Positions 1-9,521 of a DNA stretch of 39,862 bases are shown piece by piece. The stretch is from Actinomycetes bacterium. GTDB taxonomy: Bacteria; Actinomycetota; Actinomycetes; Streptosporangiales; Streptosporangiaceae. The DNA is taken from positions 1 through 39,862 of the forward strand of contig JAOPYM010000272.1 of NCBI GenBank assembly GCA_025964615.1, read 5' to 3'. A model generated the notes under the pieces. That model was not told where the DNA came from, ran no database searches, and worked only from the letters and a program-made list of their open reading frames with translations. A program made the translations under genes and the position numbers. The stretch's first letter is position 1, and each line of letters starts with the position of its first letter.

Positions 1-2
1 GC

Positions 3-239
3 AACTTCGGCACGCCGATGCAGGAGGAGATCACGCACACCACTCCCTACGAGCTGCGGGCCGAGGACTTCCCGGCAGGTTCGATGGGGCCGAAGATCGA
101 GGCGGTGTGCGGGTTCGTGGAGCGGACCGGCGACATGGCCGCGATCGGCAGGCTGGACGAGTGCGAGCAGATCCTCGAGGGCACGGCGGGGACAATCATC
201 ACACCGAACGCCACCTGGCCGCTGGCCAGCACGCTGTAG
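3..239 (+). CDS. arcC: Carbamate kinase, C-terminal fragment (5' end outside window)
   Basis: The reading frame is open from the left edge and stops with TAG at 237-239, so only the last 78 codons are visible. The fragment has the carbamate kinase C-terminal signature: an FGTP segment, then PAGSMGPKIEAVCGFVERTG, then AAIGRLDECEQILEGTAGT. In the family the GSMGPK stretch lies near the nucleotide site. The enzyme interconverts carbamoyl phosphate plus ADP with carbamate (ammonia and CO2) plus ATP in the cytoplasm, usually in arginine deiminase or purine/allantoin catabolism. No partner gene is visible on this side, so the pathway cannot be told. The tail after GTIITP is short and unremarkable. 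Confidence 0.85.
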   Translation, partial: NFGTPMQEEITHTTPYELRAEDFPAGSMGPKIEAVCGFVERTGDMAAIGRLDECEQILEGTAGTIITPNATWPLASTL

Positions 240-291
240 TACCCGACGCCGGCGGGGGTGCTGCGCATCGCCGCGTGCCCTCGCCGGCCCT

Positions 292-315
292 CCACAAGCC
301 GGGGGCTTGCCGTGG
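292..315. terminator. Possible hairpin terminator after arcC
   Basis: AAGCC at 296-300 pairs with GGCTT at 304-308, and outer CCAC (292-295) can pair with GTGG (312-315) across a bulge. There is no T-run, which is common in actinomycete terminators. It lies about 50 nt after the carbamate kinase stop. The rest of 240-420 shows no gene. Confidence 0.3.
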
Positions 316-420
316 CCGTTGAAGCACCGCCATCGCTGGTGCGAAGGCTGCTTCCGGGGGACATGTCGCTGAAGATTCTGCGCACCGTCCCATGCCCGGT
401 GATCGTTTTGCCCACCATGA

Positions 421-439
421 TTAGGTAAGGCTTGCCTGG
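421..439. promoter_or_regulatory. Candidate IdeR/DmdR iron box upstream of sufR
   Basis: The sequence TTAGGTAAGGCTTGCCTGG matches 14 of 19 positions of the iron-box consensus I recall (TTAGGTTAGGCTAACCTAA), with an intact left half and a weaker right half. IdeR/DmdR-type regulators repress with Fe(II), so a site about 60 nt upstream of an Fe-S assembly operon is biologically sensible. The match is by eye. Confidence 0.45.
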
Positions 440-464
440 GTGAGGTAATGCATCGGTCGTGGGT

Positions 465-494
465 TTGTGTTCTGGGAAGGAATTAGGCCACACT
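465..494 (+). promoter_or_regulatory. Candidate suf operon promoter, leaderless
   Basis: A -35-like TTGTGT at 465-470 is followed after 18 nt by a -10-like CACACT at 489-494. The expected transcription start is then about 501, which is the GTG proposed as the sufR start. No ribosome binding site stands at a usable distance from that GTG, consistent with a leaderless message. The -10 lies inside the SufR operator. Confidence 0.4.
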
Positions 495-504
495 GATGTT
501 GTGA
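490..504. promoter_or_regulatory. SufR operator (ACACT-N5-TGTGA)
   Basis: ACACT (490-494), five bases, then TGTGA (500-504) is an exact match to the inverted repeat I recall as the SufR site upstream of the Mycobacterium tuberculosis suf operon. It covers the likely -10 and the GTG at 501, so bound SufR would block initiation of its own operon. Confidence 0.7.
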
Positions 505-1277
505 AATACGTGGGCGAGACGACGACGCAGGATACGGGCACCATGCCCGCCATCGGCATGCCGTCCTCGACCGCGAATCCGGGTGAGCGGGACACCCGGG
601 CCCGGGTGGCCCGGCTGATCCTCGAACACGGACCGATCACCGCCTCCAACCTGGGAGAGCGCCTCAGTCTGACCCCCGCGGCGATCCGCCGTCATCTCGA
701 GGTCCTTCTCGCCGAGGGCATGATCGAGATCAGGCGGGCGCGACCCCAGGCCCACCGGGGCAGGGGGCGTCCGGCGAAACTGTTCGCCATCACCGATGCG
801 GGGCGCAACACCTTCGTCCACGCGTACGATGACCTGGCGACCAGCGCGCTCAGGTTCCTCGCCGAGACGGCGGGGGAGGCGGCCGTGGCGGAGTTCGCCC
901 GGCGGCAGATCGCCGAGCTCGAACGGCGGCACGGCCCGAAGGTGCGGGCGGCCCCGCCGGACCAGCGGGTCCGGGTCCTGGCGGAGGCGCTCTCGTCCGA
1001 CGGCTACGCGGCCTCCGCGAGCCAGGCCCCCGGCAGGGGACCACTCGCCGGCGGAGAACAACTCTGCCAGCAGCACTGCCCGGTCGCGCACGTCGCTGTG
1101 GAGTTCCCGCAGCTCTGCGAGGCGGAGACCGAGGCATTCGGCCGGTTGCTGGGCACCCCTGTGCAGCGGCTGGCCACCATCGCGCACGGCGACGGGGTCT
1201 GCACGACCCACGTCAGTCCGAGCGCGCTGGGACATGAAGACACGGATATCGAGGAGTCCGGGAGGACCTCCCTATGA
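501..1277 (+). CDS. sufR: SufR, Fe-S cluster-sensing repressor of the suf operon
   Basis: A 258-residue regulator from GTG 501. An N-terminal winged HTH covers roughly residues 35-100, with [20 protein letters not shown] as recognition region and GRGRPAKLF as wing. The C-terminal sensor carries Cys189, Cys193, Cys206 and Cys234. The 193-206-234 spacing (13 and 28) equals that recalled for the cluster ligands of M. tuberculosis SufR. Holo-SufR with its cluster represses suf; loss of the cluster derepresses it. The start is a judgement: the frame is open from 459, and ATGs at 543 or 558 are alternatives. GTG 501 is preferred because operator and promoter place the transcription start there. The stop overlaps the sufB start (ATGA), so it is translationally coupled. 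Confidence 0.9.
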   Translation: MKYVGETTTQDTGTMPAIGMPSSTANPGERDTRARVARLILEHGPITASNLGERLSLTPAAIRRHLEVLLAEGMIEIRRARPQAHRGRGRPAKLFAITDAGRNTFVHAYDDLATSALRFLAETAGEAAVAEFARRQIAELERRHGPKVRAAPPDQRVRVLAEALSSDGYAASASQAPGRGPLAGGEQLCQQHCPVAHVAVEFPQLCEAETEAFGRLLGTPVQRLATIAHGDGVCTTHVSPSALGHEDTDIEESGRTSL

Positions 1278-2686
1278 CGACTACAGCCCACCCCGAACTG
1301 GAAGGGCTTGGCAACTACAAGTTCGGCTGGTCGGACTCCGACAAGGCCGGATCGATAGCCAAGCGCGGCCTGAACGAGGACGTGGTCCGTAACATCTCGG
1401 CACTGAAGAACGAGCCGGAATGGATGCTGGAGCTGCGCCTCAAGGGGCTGCGGCTGTTCGGCAAGAAGCCGATGCCCAGCTGGGGCTCGGACCTTTCCGG
1501 CATCGACTTCGACAACATCAAGTACTTCGTGCGGTCGACCGAGAAGCAGGCGGAGTCCTGGGAGGACCTGCCCGAGGAGATCAAGAACACCTACGACAGG
1601 CTGGGCATCCCCGAGGCCGAGAAGCAGCGCCTGGTCGCCGGTGTGGCGGCCCAGTACGAGTCTGAGGTCGTCTATCACAAGATCCGCGAGGACCTTGAGG
1701 AGAAGGGCGTCCTGTTCCTGGACACCGACACCGCGCTGCGCGAGCACGAGGACATCTTCAAGGAGTACTTCAGCTCGGTCATCCCGGTCGGCGACAACAA
1801 GTTCGCCGCGCTCAACACGGCGGTCTGGTCCGGTGGGTCCTTCATCTACGTCCCCCCGGGCGTCAGTGTGGAGATCCCGCTGCAGGCCTACTTCCGGATC
1901 AACACCGAGAACATGGGCCAGTTCGAGCGGACCCTCATGATCATCGACGAGGGCGCGTACGTGCACTACGTCGAAGGCTGTACCGCGCCGATCTACTCGT
2001 CGGACTCGCTGCACTCCGCGGTGGTCGAGATCATCGTGAAGAAGAACGCCCGCTGCCGCTACACGACCATTCAGAACTGGTCGAACAACGTCTACAACCT
2101 GGTGACCAAGCGCGCCGTCTGCTACGAGGGCGCCACCATGGAATGGGTCGACGGCAACATCGGTTCCAAGGTCACCATGAAGTACCCGTCCGTGTACCTG
2201 CTCGGCGAGCACGCCAAGGGCGAGACGCTGTCCATCGCCTTCTCCGGCGAGGGCCAGCACCAGGACGCCGGCGCCAAGATGGTGCACGCCGCCCCGCACA
2301 CCTCCTCGTCGATCGTCTCCAAGTCGGTGGCGCGCGGCGGCGGCCGTACCTCCTACCGGGGTCTGATCCAGATCCAGGAGGGGGCCTACGGTTCCAAGTC
2401 CACGGTCAAGTGCGACGCGCTGCTCGTCGACCAGATCAGCCGGTCCGACACCTATCCCTATGTCGACGTCCGTGAGGACGACGCCGAGATGGGCCACGAG
2501 GCCACCGTCTCCAAGGTGTCGGAGAACCAGCTGTTCTACCTGATGAGCCGTGGCATGACCGAGGACGAGGCCATGGCCATGATCGTGCGCGGCTTCGTGG
2601 AGCCGATCGCGCGTGAACTGCCGATGGAGTACGCACTTGAGCTCAACCGGCTCATCGAGCTTCAGATGGAAGGGGCCGTCGGCTGA
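1274..2686 (+). CDS. sufB: SufB, Fe-S scaffold subunit of the SufBC2D complex
   Basis: A 470-residue SufB of full family length. SufB receives persulfide sulfur and, with SufD and the ATPase SufC, builds Fe-S clusters in the cytoplasm. The conserved core includes [11 protein letters not shown] (about residue 190), [13 protein letters not shown] and KCDALLVDQ; the Cys in the last motif is residue 380 and corresponds to the essential scaffold Cys405 of E. coli SufB. The C-terminal [20 protein letters not shown] motif is typical of SufB/SufD. The ATG overlaps the sufR stop and the TGA overlaps the sufD ATG. It has the usual actinobacterial size, slightly shorter than the enterobacterial protein. 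Identification is firm. Confidence 0.97.
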   Translation: MTTTAHPELEGLGNYKFGWSDSDKAGSIAKRGLNEDVVRNISALKNEPEWMLELRLKGLRLFGKKPMPSWGSDLSGIDFDNIKYFVRSTEKQAESWEDLPEEIKNTYDRLGIPEAEKQRLVAGVAAQYESEVVYHKIREDLEEKGVLFLDTDTALREHEDIFKEYFSSVIPVGDNKFAALNTAVWSGGSFIYVPPGVSVEIPLQAYFRINTENMGQFERTLMIIDEGAYVHYVEGCTAPIYSSDSLHSAVVEIIVKKNARCRYTTIQNWSNNVYNLVTKRAVCYEGATMEWVDGNIGSKVTMKYPSVYLLGEHAKGETLSIAFSGEGQHQDAGAKMVHAAPHTSSSIVSKSVARGGGRTSYRGLIQIQEGAYGSKSTVKCDALLVDQISRSDTYPYVDVREDDAEMGHEATVSKVSENQLFYLMSRGMTEDEAMAMIVRGFVEPIARELPMEYALELNRLIELQMEGAVG

Positions 2687-3810
2687 TGGGGCTCGACACC
2701 AAGCCTCTCTCGACGCTGCACGACCACGCGTCCTACGAGGTGACCGACTTCACCGTGCCCACCGGGCGCGAGGAGAACTGGCGGTTCACGCCGCTCCGCC
2801 GCCTGCGCGGCCTGCACGACGGCAGCGCCCTGCCCGACGGCAAGGTCCTGGTCGACTTCGAGGCACCCGCTGAGGTCGTCGTCGAGACCGTCGGCCGGGG
2901 CGACGCCAGGGTCGGGCGGGCGTACGTGCCGTCCGACCGGGTCAGCGCCCAGGCGTACGCCTCGTACACCCAGGCCACCGTCATCACCGTGCCCAAGGAG
3001 GTCGTCGCCTCGGCGCCGGTCATCGTGCGGCTGCGCGGCGAGGACGTCACGCACGCGGCGTACGGCCACACCACGATCATCGCGGAGCCGTTCGCCCAGG
3101 CCACGGTCGTGCTCGACCACGGCGGCAGCGCGACGTACGCCGACAACGTCGAGTTCATCGTGGGCGACAGCGCCTCGCTGCACGTGATCAGCCTGCAGAA
3201 CTGGGCGCCCGACGCCGTACACCTGGCGCACCACCACGCGCGCCTGGCCAAGGACGCCACATTCACCAGCTTCACCGTCAGCCTCGGCGGGAACCTGGTG
3301 CGGATCGTGCCGTCGGTCACCTACACCGCCCAGGGTGGGGACGCCGCGCTCTACGGGCTCTACTTCGCCGACGCCGGCCAGCACCTGGAGCACCGGCTGC
3401 TCGTGGACCACTCGGTCCCCAACTGCCGCAGCCGGGTCGACTACCGGGGCGCGCTGCAGGGTGAGAACGCGCACGCCATCTGGATCGGCGACGTGATCAT
3501 CCGCGCCGCCGCCGAGGGCACCGACACCTACGAGCTGAACCGCAACCTGGTGCTCACCGACGGCACCCGGGTCGACTCGGTGCCGAACCTGGAGATCCTC
3601 ACCGGGGAGATCCAGGGCGCGGGCCACGCAAGTGCCAGCGGCCGGATCGACGACCAGTACCTGTTCTACCTCCAGGCCCGCGGCATCCCGGCCGATGAGG
3701 CCAAGCGGATGGTCGTCCGCGGCTTTCTCGGTCAGCTCCTGGACCACATCACGGTGCCGGAGATCCGGGAGGGCGTCCAGGCCGCGATCGATGTGGAGCT
3801 GGCGGTATGA
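2686..3810 (+). CDS. sufD: SufD, Fe-S assembly scaffold partner
   Basis: A 374-residue SufD, paralogue of SufB and the second core protein of SufBC2D. It has an N-terminal basic/aromatic motif (TGREENWRFTPLRRL, about residues 26-40), a beta-helix core, and a C-terminal DDQYLFYLQARGIPADEAKR motif shared with SufB. It lacks the SufB scaffold Cys motif, as expected. The start ATG shares its A with the sufB stop (TGATG) and the TGA overlaps the next ATG, so the subunits are probably made in coupled amounts. SufD is thought to help iron entry and SufC binding. Confidence 0.95.
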   Translation: MGLDTKPLSTLHDHASYEVTDFTVPTGREENWRFTPLRRLRGLHDGSALPDGKVLVDFEAPAEVVVETVGRGDARVGRAYVPSDRVSAQAYASYTQATVITVPKEVVASAPVIVRLRGEDVTHAAYGHTTIIAEPFAQATVVLDHGGSATYADNVEFIVGDSASLHVISLQNWAPDAVHLAHHHARLAKDATFTSFTVSLGGNLVRIVPSVTYTAQGGDAALYGLYFADAGQHLEHRLLVDHSVPNCRSRVDYRGALQGENAHAIWIGDVIIRAAAEGTDTYELNRNLVLTDGTRVDSVPNLEILTGEIQGAGHASASGRIDDQYLFYLQARGIPADEAKRMVVRGFLGQLLDHITVPEIREGVQAAIDVELAV

Positions 3811-4124
3811 CCTTCGTGAGAGTGTGCCCACTGCGCGACATCCCGGCCGACGGGGCGCTGGCCGTCGAGATCGACGACACCCCGGTGGCGCTGGTGCGCA
3901 CCGGGACCGAGGTCTTCGCGCTCAACGACATCTGCTCGCACGCCGAGGTGTCGCTGGCGGAGGGTGAGGTCTACGACTACACCATCGAGTGCTGGCTGCA
4001 CGGATCCTGCTTCGACCTGCGGACCGGCAAGCCCACCAACCCGCCCGCCACCCAGCCCGTTCCCACCTACCGAGTCAAGATCGAGGGCGACGACGTCTAC
4101 GTCTCCCTCGCACAGGAGTCATGA
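3807..4124 (+). CDS. Rieske-type [2Fe-2S] ferredoxin of the suf operon
   Basis: A 105-residue soluble Rieske ferredoxin. Cluster ligands are the pairs C43-x-H45 and C62-x2-H65 (ICSHAE and ECWLHGS), the dioxygenase-ferredoxin pattern. There is no signal peptide or membrane anchor, so it is cytoplasmic. A Rieske ferredoxin between sufD and sufC is a regular feature of actinobacterial suf operons; its task there is not settled and may be electron supply for cluster assembly. ATG overlaps the sufD stop and its own TGA overlaps the sufC ATG. Resemblance to oxygenase ferredoxin subunits could mislead automatic annotation, since no oxygenase gene is nearby. Confidence 0.93.
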   Translation: MTFVRVCPLRDIPADGALAVEIDDTPVALVRTGTEVFALNDICSHAEVSLAEGEVYDYTIECWLHGSCFDLRTGKPTNPPATQPVPTYRVKIEGDDVYVSLAQES

Positions 4125-4885
4125 TGGCCACCCTTGAGATCCGCGACCTGCACGTCACCGTCGACGCGGGGGGAGACGGCACCAAGGAGATCCTGCGCGG
4201 TGTCAACCTCACCGTGAAGGAGGGGGAGATCCACGCCCTGATGGGGCCGAACGGCTCCGGTAAGTCCACTCTGGCCTATGCGGTCGCCGGTCACCCCAAG
4301 TACACGGTGACCGCCGGTACCGTCACGCTCGACGGCGAGGACGTCCTGTCGATGACCGTCGACGAGCGTGCCCGCGCCGGCCTGTTCCTCGCCATGCAGT
4401 ACCCCGTCGAGGTCCCCGGCGTCTCGGTCTCCAACTTCCTGCGTACGGCCATCACGGCGGTCCGCGGTGAGGCCCCCAAGCTGCGCGACTTCGGCAAGGA
4501 GCTGAAGGGGGCGATGACCGAGCTGCAGATGGACCCGGCGTTCGCCACCCGCAACGTGAACGAGGGCTTCTCCGGCGGCGAGAAGAAGCGCCACGAGATC
4601 CTCCAGCTCGAGCTCCTCAAGCCCAAGATCGCCATCCTGGACGAGACCGACTCCGGCCTGGACGTGGACGCGCTCAAGGTCGTCTCCGAGGGCGTCAACC
4701 GGTTCAGCGCGGCCGGCGAGACCGGGGTGCTGCTGATCACCCACTACACGCGGATCCTGCGGTACGTGAAGCCGGACTTCGTGCACGTCTTCTCCGGCGG
4801 CCGGATCGTCGAAGAGGGCGGCCCGGAGCTGGCCGACCTCCTGGAGTCCGAGGGCTACGAGAAGTTCGCGAAGGCAGGCGCATAG
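4124..4885 (+). CDS. sufC: SufC, ABC-type ATPase of the SufBC2D complex
   Basis: A 253-residue ABC ATPase that drives conformational change in SufB/SufD; it is not a transporter. Walker A is GPNGSGKST (residues 41-49), the Q-loop region MQYPVEVPGVSV is SufC-specific, the signature is FSGGEKKR (149-156) and Walker B is IAILDETDSGLD (169-180). ATG 4124 is chosen over ATG 4121 because AGGAG at 4114-4118 is then correctly spaced. Start and stop overlap the Rieske gene by one base. SufC proteins typically have the 'ETDSGLD' variant seen here rather than DEPT. Confidence 0.96.
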   Translation: MATLEIRDLHVTVDAGGDGTKEILRGVNLTVKEGEIHALMGPNGSGKSTLAYAVAGHPKYTVTAGTVTLDGEDVLSMTVDERARAGLFLAMQYPVEVPGVSVSNFLRTAITAVRGEAPKLRDFGKELKGAMTELQMDPAFATRNVNEGFSGGEKKRHEILQLELLKPKIAILDETDSGLDVDALKVVSEGVNRFSAAGETGVLLITHYTRILRYVKPDFVHVFSGGRIVEEGGPELADLLESEGYEKFAKAGA

Positions 4886-6165
<1,280 letters not shown>

Positions 6166-6166
<1 letters not shown>

Positions 6167-6609
6167 TGCAGCTCGAGTCCATGTACCAGGAGATCATCCT
6201 GGACCACTACCGCCGCCCCCATCACAAGGGGCTGCGGGAGCCTTACGAGGCCGAGGTGCACCACGTAAACCCCACCTGCGGCGACGAGGTCACGCTCCGC
6301 GTGCACCTGGTCGGCGACGTGATCGAGGACGTGTCGTACGAGTCGCTGGGCTGCTCCATCAGCCAGGCCAGCGCCTCGGTGATGAGCGACCTGGTGATCG
6401 GCAAGTCGGTCAAGGACGCCATGACCATCGGAGACGAGTTCCTCGCGCTCATGCAGTCGCGCGGGTCGGTCGAACCCGATGAGGACGTTCTGGAGGACGC
6501 GGTCGCGTTCGTCGGCGTCTCGAAGTACCCCGCCCGCATCAAATGCGCCCTGCTCGGCTGGATGGCCTGGAAGGACGCGACCTCCCGAGCCCTGGAGACC
6601 GCATCATGA
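6166..6609 (+). CDS. sufU: SufU, zinc-dependent sulfurtransferase partner of SufS
   Basis: A 147-residue IscU-fold protein. Cys38, Asp40, Cys63 and Cys127 (NPTCGD, SLGCSISQAS, RIKCALLGW) match the zinc and sulfur-accepting residues of Bacillus subtilis SufU. The extra segment between the second and third cysteines, seen here, separates SufU from true IscU scaffolds. It accepts persulfide from SufS and passes it to SufBCD. ATG 6166, one base before the end of the sufS stop, is chosen; a GTG at 6163 is the only close alternative. The stop overlaps the next ATG. Confidence 0.94.
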
Positions 6610-6926
6610 GTGAGACCAAGCCCGCCGACGAGGACGTCCTCGAGGCGCTGAAGGACGTCGTCGACCCCGAACTCGGCATCAACGTCGTCGACCTCGGGCT
6701 GATCTACGGGATCACGATCTCCGACGACAACGTCGCCACCCTGGACATGACGCTGACCAGCGCCGCCTGCCCGCTCACCGACGTGATCGAGGATCAGGCG
6801 CACAGCGCCCTGGACGGCATCGTCTCCGACGTCAAGATCAACTGGGTCTGGCTGCCGCCGTGGGGCCCCGACAAGATCTCCGACGAGGGCCGCGACCAAC
6901 TAAGAGCCCTGGGCTTTAACGTGTGA
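6606..6926 (+). CDS. sufT: SufT-like MIP18/DUF59 Fe-S assembly factor
   Basis: A 106-residue DUF59 (MIP18) protein. It carries the family signature DPELGINVVDLGLIYGI (about residues 20-36) and TSAACPLTDVI with the conserved Cys55. Proteins of this family act in Fe-S cluster maturation or delivery, and in suf operons the gene is called sufT. ATG 6606 overlaps the sufU stop (ATGA), which fixes the start and makes this the last gene of the operon. Related PaaD proteins serve phenylacetate degradation, but the operon context argues for Fe-S work. Confidence 0.9.
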   Translation: MSETKPADEDVLEALKDVVDPELGINVVDLGLIYGITISDDNVATLDMTLTSAACPLTDVIEDQAHSALDGIVSDVKINWVWLPPWGPDKISDEGRDQLRALGFNV

Positions 6927-6950
6927 ATTGGCCGCGCCTCCGGCACGGCG

Positions 6951-7044
6951 GCAGCTGGGCGCTTTAACCCGCGGTCTTCCTTCAGATCTTCGGGCGCTGG
7001 CGCGCCCGAGAGATCCTCAGTCCAGACCGCGGGCGCCCAGCTGC
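6951..7044. repeat. Palindromic element A, between convergent genes (also a likely bidirectional terminator)
   Basis: Left arm 6951-6977 and right arm 7024-7044 are inverted copies: 12 bp (GCAGCTGGGCGC) plus 9 bp (CCGCGGTCT), perfect except that the left arm alone has a 6-nt insert, TTTAAC. The interior has a second imperfect hairpin around CTTCGGGCGC/GCGCCCGAG. It sits between the suf operon and a convergent gene, so it can terminate both. It shares architecture and the 12-mer TCCTCAGTCCAG (7014-7025) with the element at 10444-10532. Confidence 0.75.
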
Positions 7045-7070
7045 GTGACGGTTGCGCTTAAAACCGCCGG

Positions 7071-8234
7071 TCACGGCGATAGTGACCGAATGAGGTCTGC
7101 CACGCGGACTATGCCTAGGCAGCGGCCGATCTCGTCGGTGACGACCAGGTCGTCGTAGACCCGTTCGCTCTCCTTTCCGGCGGCCCGCAGCGCGGCGATC
7201 GCCGGCACCGTCTTCGGCACGAGCCGGGGCGGGTCGGCGAGCCGGGAGGCGGGCTTGTGCGCGTGCAGCGCATGCCCGTACGGCCCCGAGATCGCCAGCA
7301 GGAAGCGGGTCCGGTCCACCATGTGCCGGGGCCGCTGCCGTTCGTCCACCAGGACCACGCTGGTCGTCCCCCGCTCGCCGTTGAGGACGGTGAGGACCTG
7401 GTCGGCGGTGGCCGTCAGCGGCATCGTGACGGCGGGCAGGGTGAACTCCGACACCCGGGCCCCGACGTCGTACCCGTGCCGGGGCCGTTCCTTGGTGTGC
7501 ACCGGGACGGGCACGGTGACCGGCTGGCCGGGCCGCCAGTCCGAACCGGCGAGCAGCCCACCCTGGGCCAGCCGGACGCCGAGCCCCCGCAGATGCGTCA
7601 GCTGGTCCTCGGTCGTGATCCCGGGGGCGAGGACGTGGGTGCCGATCCGGTGCGCCATCGCGACCAGTGCCTCCACCAGCGCGGACCTGCGGGCGTCGGT
7701 CACCGAGGTACGCGTCAGGTCCGAGTCCAGTTTCACCAGGTACGGGACGCCGTCGACCAGCAGGTCGAGGGGGGCGTGCGCGGTGCCGAGACCCGCGAAG
7801 CCGACGAGGTAGCCCGCCCCGCGCAGCCCGTGCAGGGCTGCGGAGACAGCCGGGCGCTGCGCCGGCGGGAAACCGCCGGTCACGCAGACGATGATCTCCT
7901 GCGGCCTGCGACCGGCCTCAAGGAGCCCGTTGTGCAGGACCGTCAGCACGGCCTGGCCCTGCGCCACGGTCTCGGCGCGGACCATGATCTGGAGGGGCAG
8001 TGGGGTGCCGAGCTCGGCGGTCGCGCGGGCGGCGAGTATCGCCCGCCGCACGTCCTCCTCGGCGGGGTCGGCCCGGACCGGGAGCGGCGAGGGCGAGGGG
8101 TACAGCGGAGGCACCTCCTCCGCGTACGGGTGCGTCTCCACGGCGACGACGCTGCCCGTATCGAGATCGACGACGGGTTGGAAGGCCGCGCGCGCCGGGA
8201 GCAGCACATCAAGGGAGGACACGCCCAAAATCAT
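7071..8234 (-). CDS. Degenerate EAL-domain protein with C-terminal CBS-like region
   Basis: A 387-residue protein. Residues about 10-250 resemble an EAL (cyclic-di-GMP phosphodiesterase) fold: FQPVVDLDTGSVVAVE near the start, YLVKLDSDLTR in the middle and LAQGGLLAGSDW at the end. Catalytic positions are lost: the ExL motif reads ETH and the DDFG-type metal motif reads AGLG. The C-terminal 120 residues resemble a CBS-type pair (TSVVLVDERQRPRHMVDRTRF and VVTDEIGRCLGIVRVADLIR). It is therefore probably a binding or sensor protein, not an enzyme. ATG 8234 is chosen; GAGG stands just upstream, and the upstream extension needs a TTG at 8285. Confidence 0.7.
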   Translation of the reverse strand: MILGVSSLDVLLPARAAFQPVVDLDTGSVVAVETHPYAEEVPPLYPSPSPLPVRADPAEEDVRRAILAARATAELGTPLPLQIMVRAETVAQGQAVLTVLHNGLLEAGRRPQEIIVCVTGGFPPAQRPAVSAALHGLRGAGYLVGFAGLGTAHAPLDLLVDGVPYLVKLDSDLTRTSVTDARRSALVEALVAMAHRIGTHVLAPGITTEDQLTHLRGLGVRLAQGGLLAGSDWRPGQPVTVPVPVHTKERPRHGYDVGARVSEFTLPAVTMPLTATADQVLTVLNGERGTTSVVLVDERQRPRHMVDRTRFLLAISGPYGHALHAHKPASRLADPPRLVPKTVPAIAALRAAGKESERVYDDLVVTDEIGRCLGIVRVADLIRSLSP

Positions 8235-8309
8235 CCCTCCTCGCCGTAGCCGAATCGGCGGGTGTTGGCGGAAGTTCACCAACAATTCGGCGTACCTGTG
8301 ACCCAGCTC

Positions 8310-8705
8310 TCAGAGGACGCGGCTTGCGATGGCAGCCGACAGCGCGTACGTGACCCCCGCGAGCCCGGCCAGCCAGGCATACGGCCCCATCGGCCCACCG
8401 CGCAGCGCCTGCACGATGAGCGCCGTGACCACCACAGCCACCACTACGTCACCGGTCATCGCGGCGGCCCGCAGATGGGTTCGGGCCCGATGCCCGATGC
8501 CGTAGGAGTCGCTGAGCGTGGACGCGACCTCGCTCCGGCGGTAGGCCAGATGCACGGCATAGCCGAGCAGGACGACGAGGACCGCGAGGCCGGAGCCGTA
8601 CCGCCGGGCCATGAACTCGGCGATCGCGATGCCCACGCCGAGCGTGGCGGCCAGCGCAGGCACCAGCCAGTGCCGCAGGTGCTGTTGCTCCGAAGTGATC
8701 CACAT
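8310..8705 (-). CDS. Small integral membrane protein, unknown
   Basis: A 131-residue protein with about four hydrophobic segments (around residues 13-30, 38-55, 80-100 and 108-128). A polar stretch with a conserved look, RRSEVASTLSDSYGIGHRAR, lies between the second and third. I recognise no family. ATG 8705 is preferred because GGAG lies about 10 nt upstream; ATG 8714 would put the same site too close. It is divergent from the acVLRF1 gene with only 53 bp between them, so the promoters must be compact or overlapping. Nothing indicates a transporter or enzyme role. Confidence 0.65.
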   Translation of the reverse strand: MWITSEQQHLRHWLVPALAATLGVGIAIAEFMARRYGSGLAVLVVLLGYAVHLAYRRSEVASTLSDSYGIGHRARTHLRAAAMTGDVVVAVVVTALIVQALRGGPMGPYAWLAGLAGVTYALSAAIASRVL

Positions 8706-8758
8706 GCTCGGCATTCTCCCTGCTACGGCGGCCGGATCAACTCTGCCACGATGGGTTC

Positions 8759-9385
8759 ATGTCGAACGGGGCGGACCGCAGGCTCGAGGTGGCGCCGGAA
8801 CGGATCGCCCGGTGGCTGACCGGCTTCGGCGAACGGCACGGCGGCGTCACCGAGGTGACGGCCGGGCCGGACATCGTGCGGTACGTCGCGGCCGACGGGT
8901 CCAGGGCCGAGTGCCGGGTGCCGTTCCCGCCCCTCGAAGGGGAGCTCGCCGAGCATGCCCTGCGCGACCGGCGGGTCGGTGTCCTGCTGGCCAGGCTGGG
9001 TGGTTACGCAGCCGGGGTGTTCGAGGGCGACCGGCTGGTCGCCTCCAAGGTCGGCTCCCGCCTCGTGCACGGGCGCAGCTCGGCCGGCGGCTGGTCGCAG
9101 CACCGCTTCGCCCGGCGCCGCGAGAAGCAGGCGCGCGAGGCGCTGCAGGATGCGGCCGACGTGGCCGTCCGGATCCTGACCCCACAGCTCGCCGAGCTCG
9201 ACGCGGTCGTGCTGGGCGGTGACCGCAGAGCGATCGAGGTACTGCGGGAGGACCCACGGCTCGCGAAGGTGTTCGGGCTCGCCGTGGAGCCGTTCCTGAC
9301 CGTCCCCGATCCGAGACTGGCCGTGCTGCGCGAGACGCCGCCCAAGTTCAGGGCCGTCCGGATCCTGCTGCACGAGCCCTCGTAG
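8759..9385 (+). CDS. acVLRF1 family peptidyl-tRNA hydrolase / release-factor-like protein
   Basis: A 208-residue protein resembling the actinobacterial VLRF1 (acVLRF1) family, relatives of eRF1 and Vms1/ANKZF1. The loop SAGGWSQHRFARRREKQ (about residues 108-124) contains the GxxQ-like element that in Vms1-type proteins releases peptides from tRNA on stalled ribosomes. The rest shows the expected alpha/beta fold with VRYVAADGSRAECRVPFPP and LDAVVLGGDR. By family, a role in ribosome rescue or quality control in the cytoplasm is likely but not shown here. It stands alone, convergent with the next gene. Confidence 0.75.
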   Translation: MSNGADRRLEVAPERIARWLTGFGERHGGVTEVTAGPDIVRYVAADGSRAECRVPFPPLEGELAEHALRDRRVGVLLARLGGYAAGVFEGDRLVASKVGSRLVHGRSSAGGWSQHRFARRREKQAREALQDAADVAVRILTPQLAELDAVVLGGDRRAIEVLREDPRLAKVFGLAVEPFLTVPDPRLAVLRETPPKFRAVRILLHEPS

Positions 9386-9397
9386 CCAGGACGCGGT

Positions 9398-9426
9398 CGC
9401 GGTCCTCGTCCGGGACCAGGACCGCG
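9398..9426. terminator. Bidirectional hairpin terminator between convergent genes
   Basis: CGCGGTCCT (9398-9406) pairs perfectly with AGGACCGCG (9418-9426) around an 11-nt loop. It starts 13 nt after the acVLRF1 stop and lies before the convergent VOC gene end. There is no T-run. Confidence 0.6.
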
Positions 9427-9521
9427 CTCCGCCGCTGAGAGGCCGGTACGGGGATCGGTGATCGTGGCGTGCAGGATGATCGCCGATTGACCCGTCCGGC
9501 CCCCCACGGGCCCGTACAGGC

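Noticed and set aside
3807-4124. Rieske ferredoxin as part of an aromatic-ring dioxygenase system
   Set aside because: No oxygenase subunits are nearby, and the gene is embedded with overlaps in the suf operon, a known actinobacterial arrangement.
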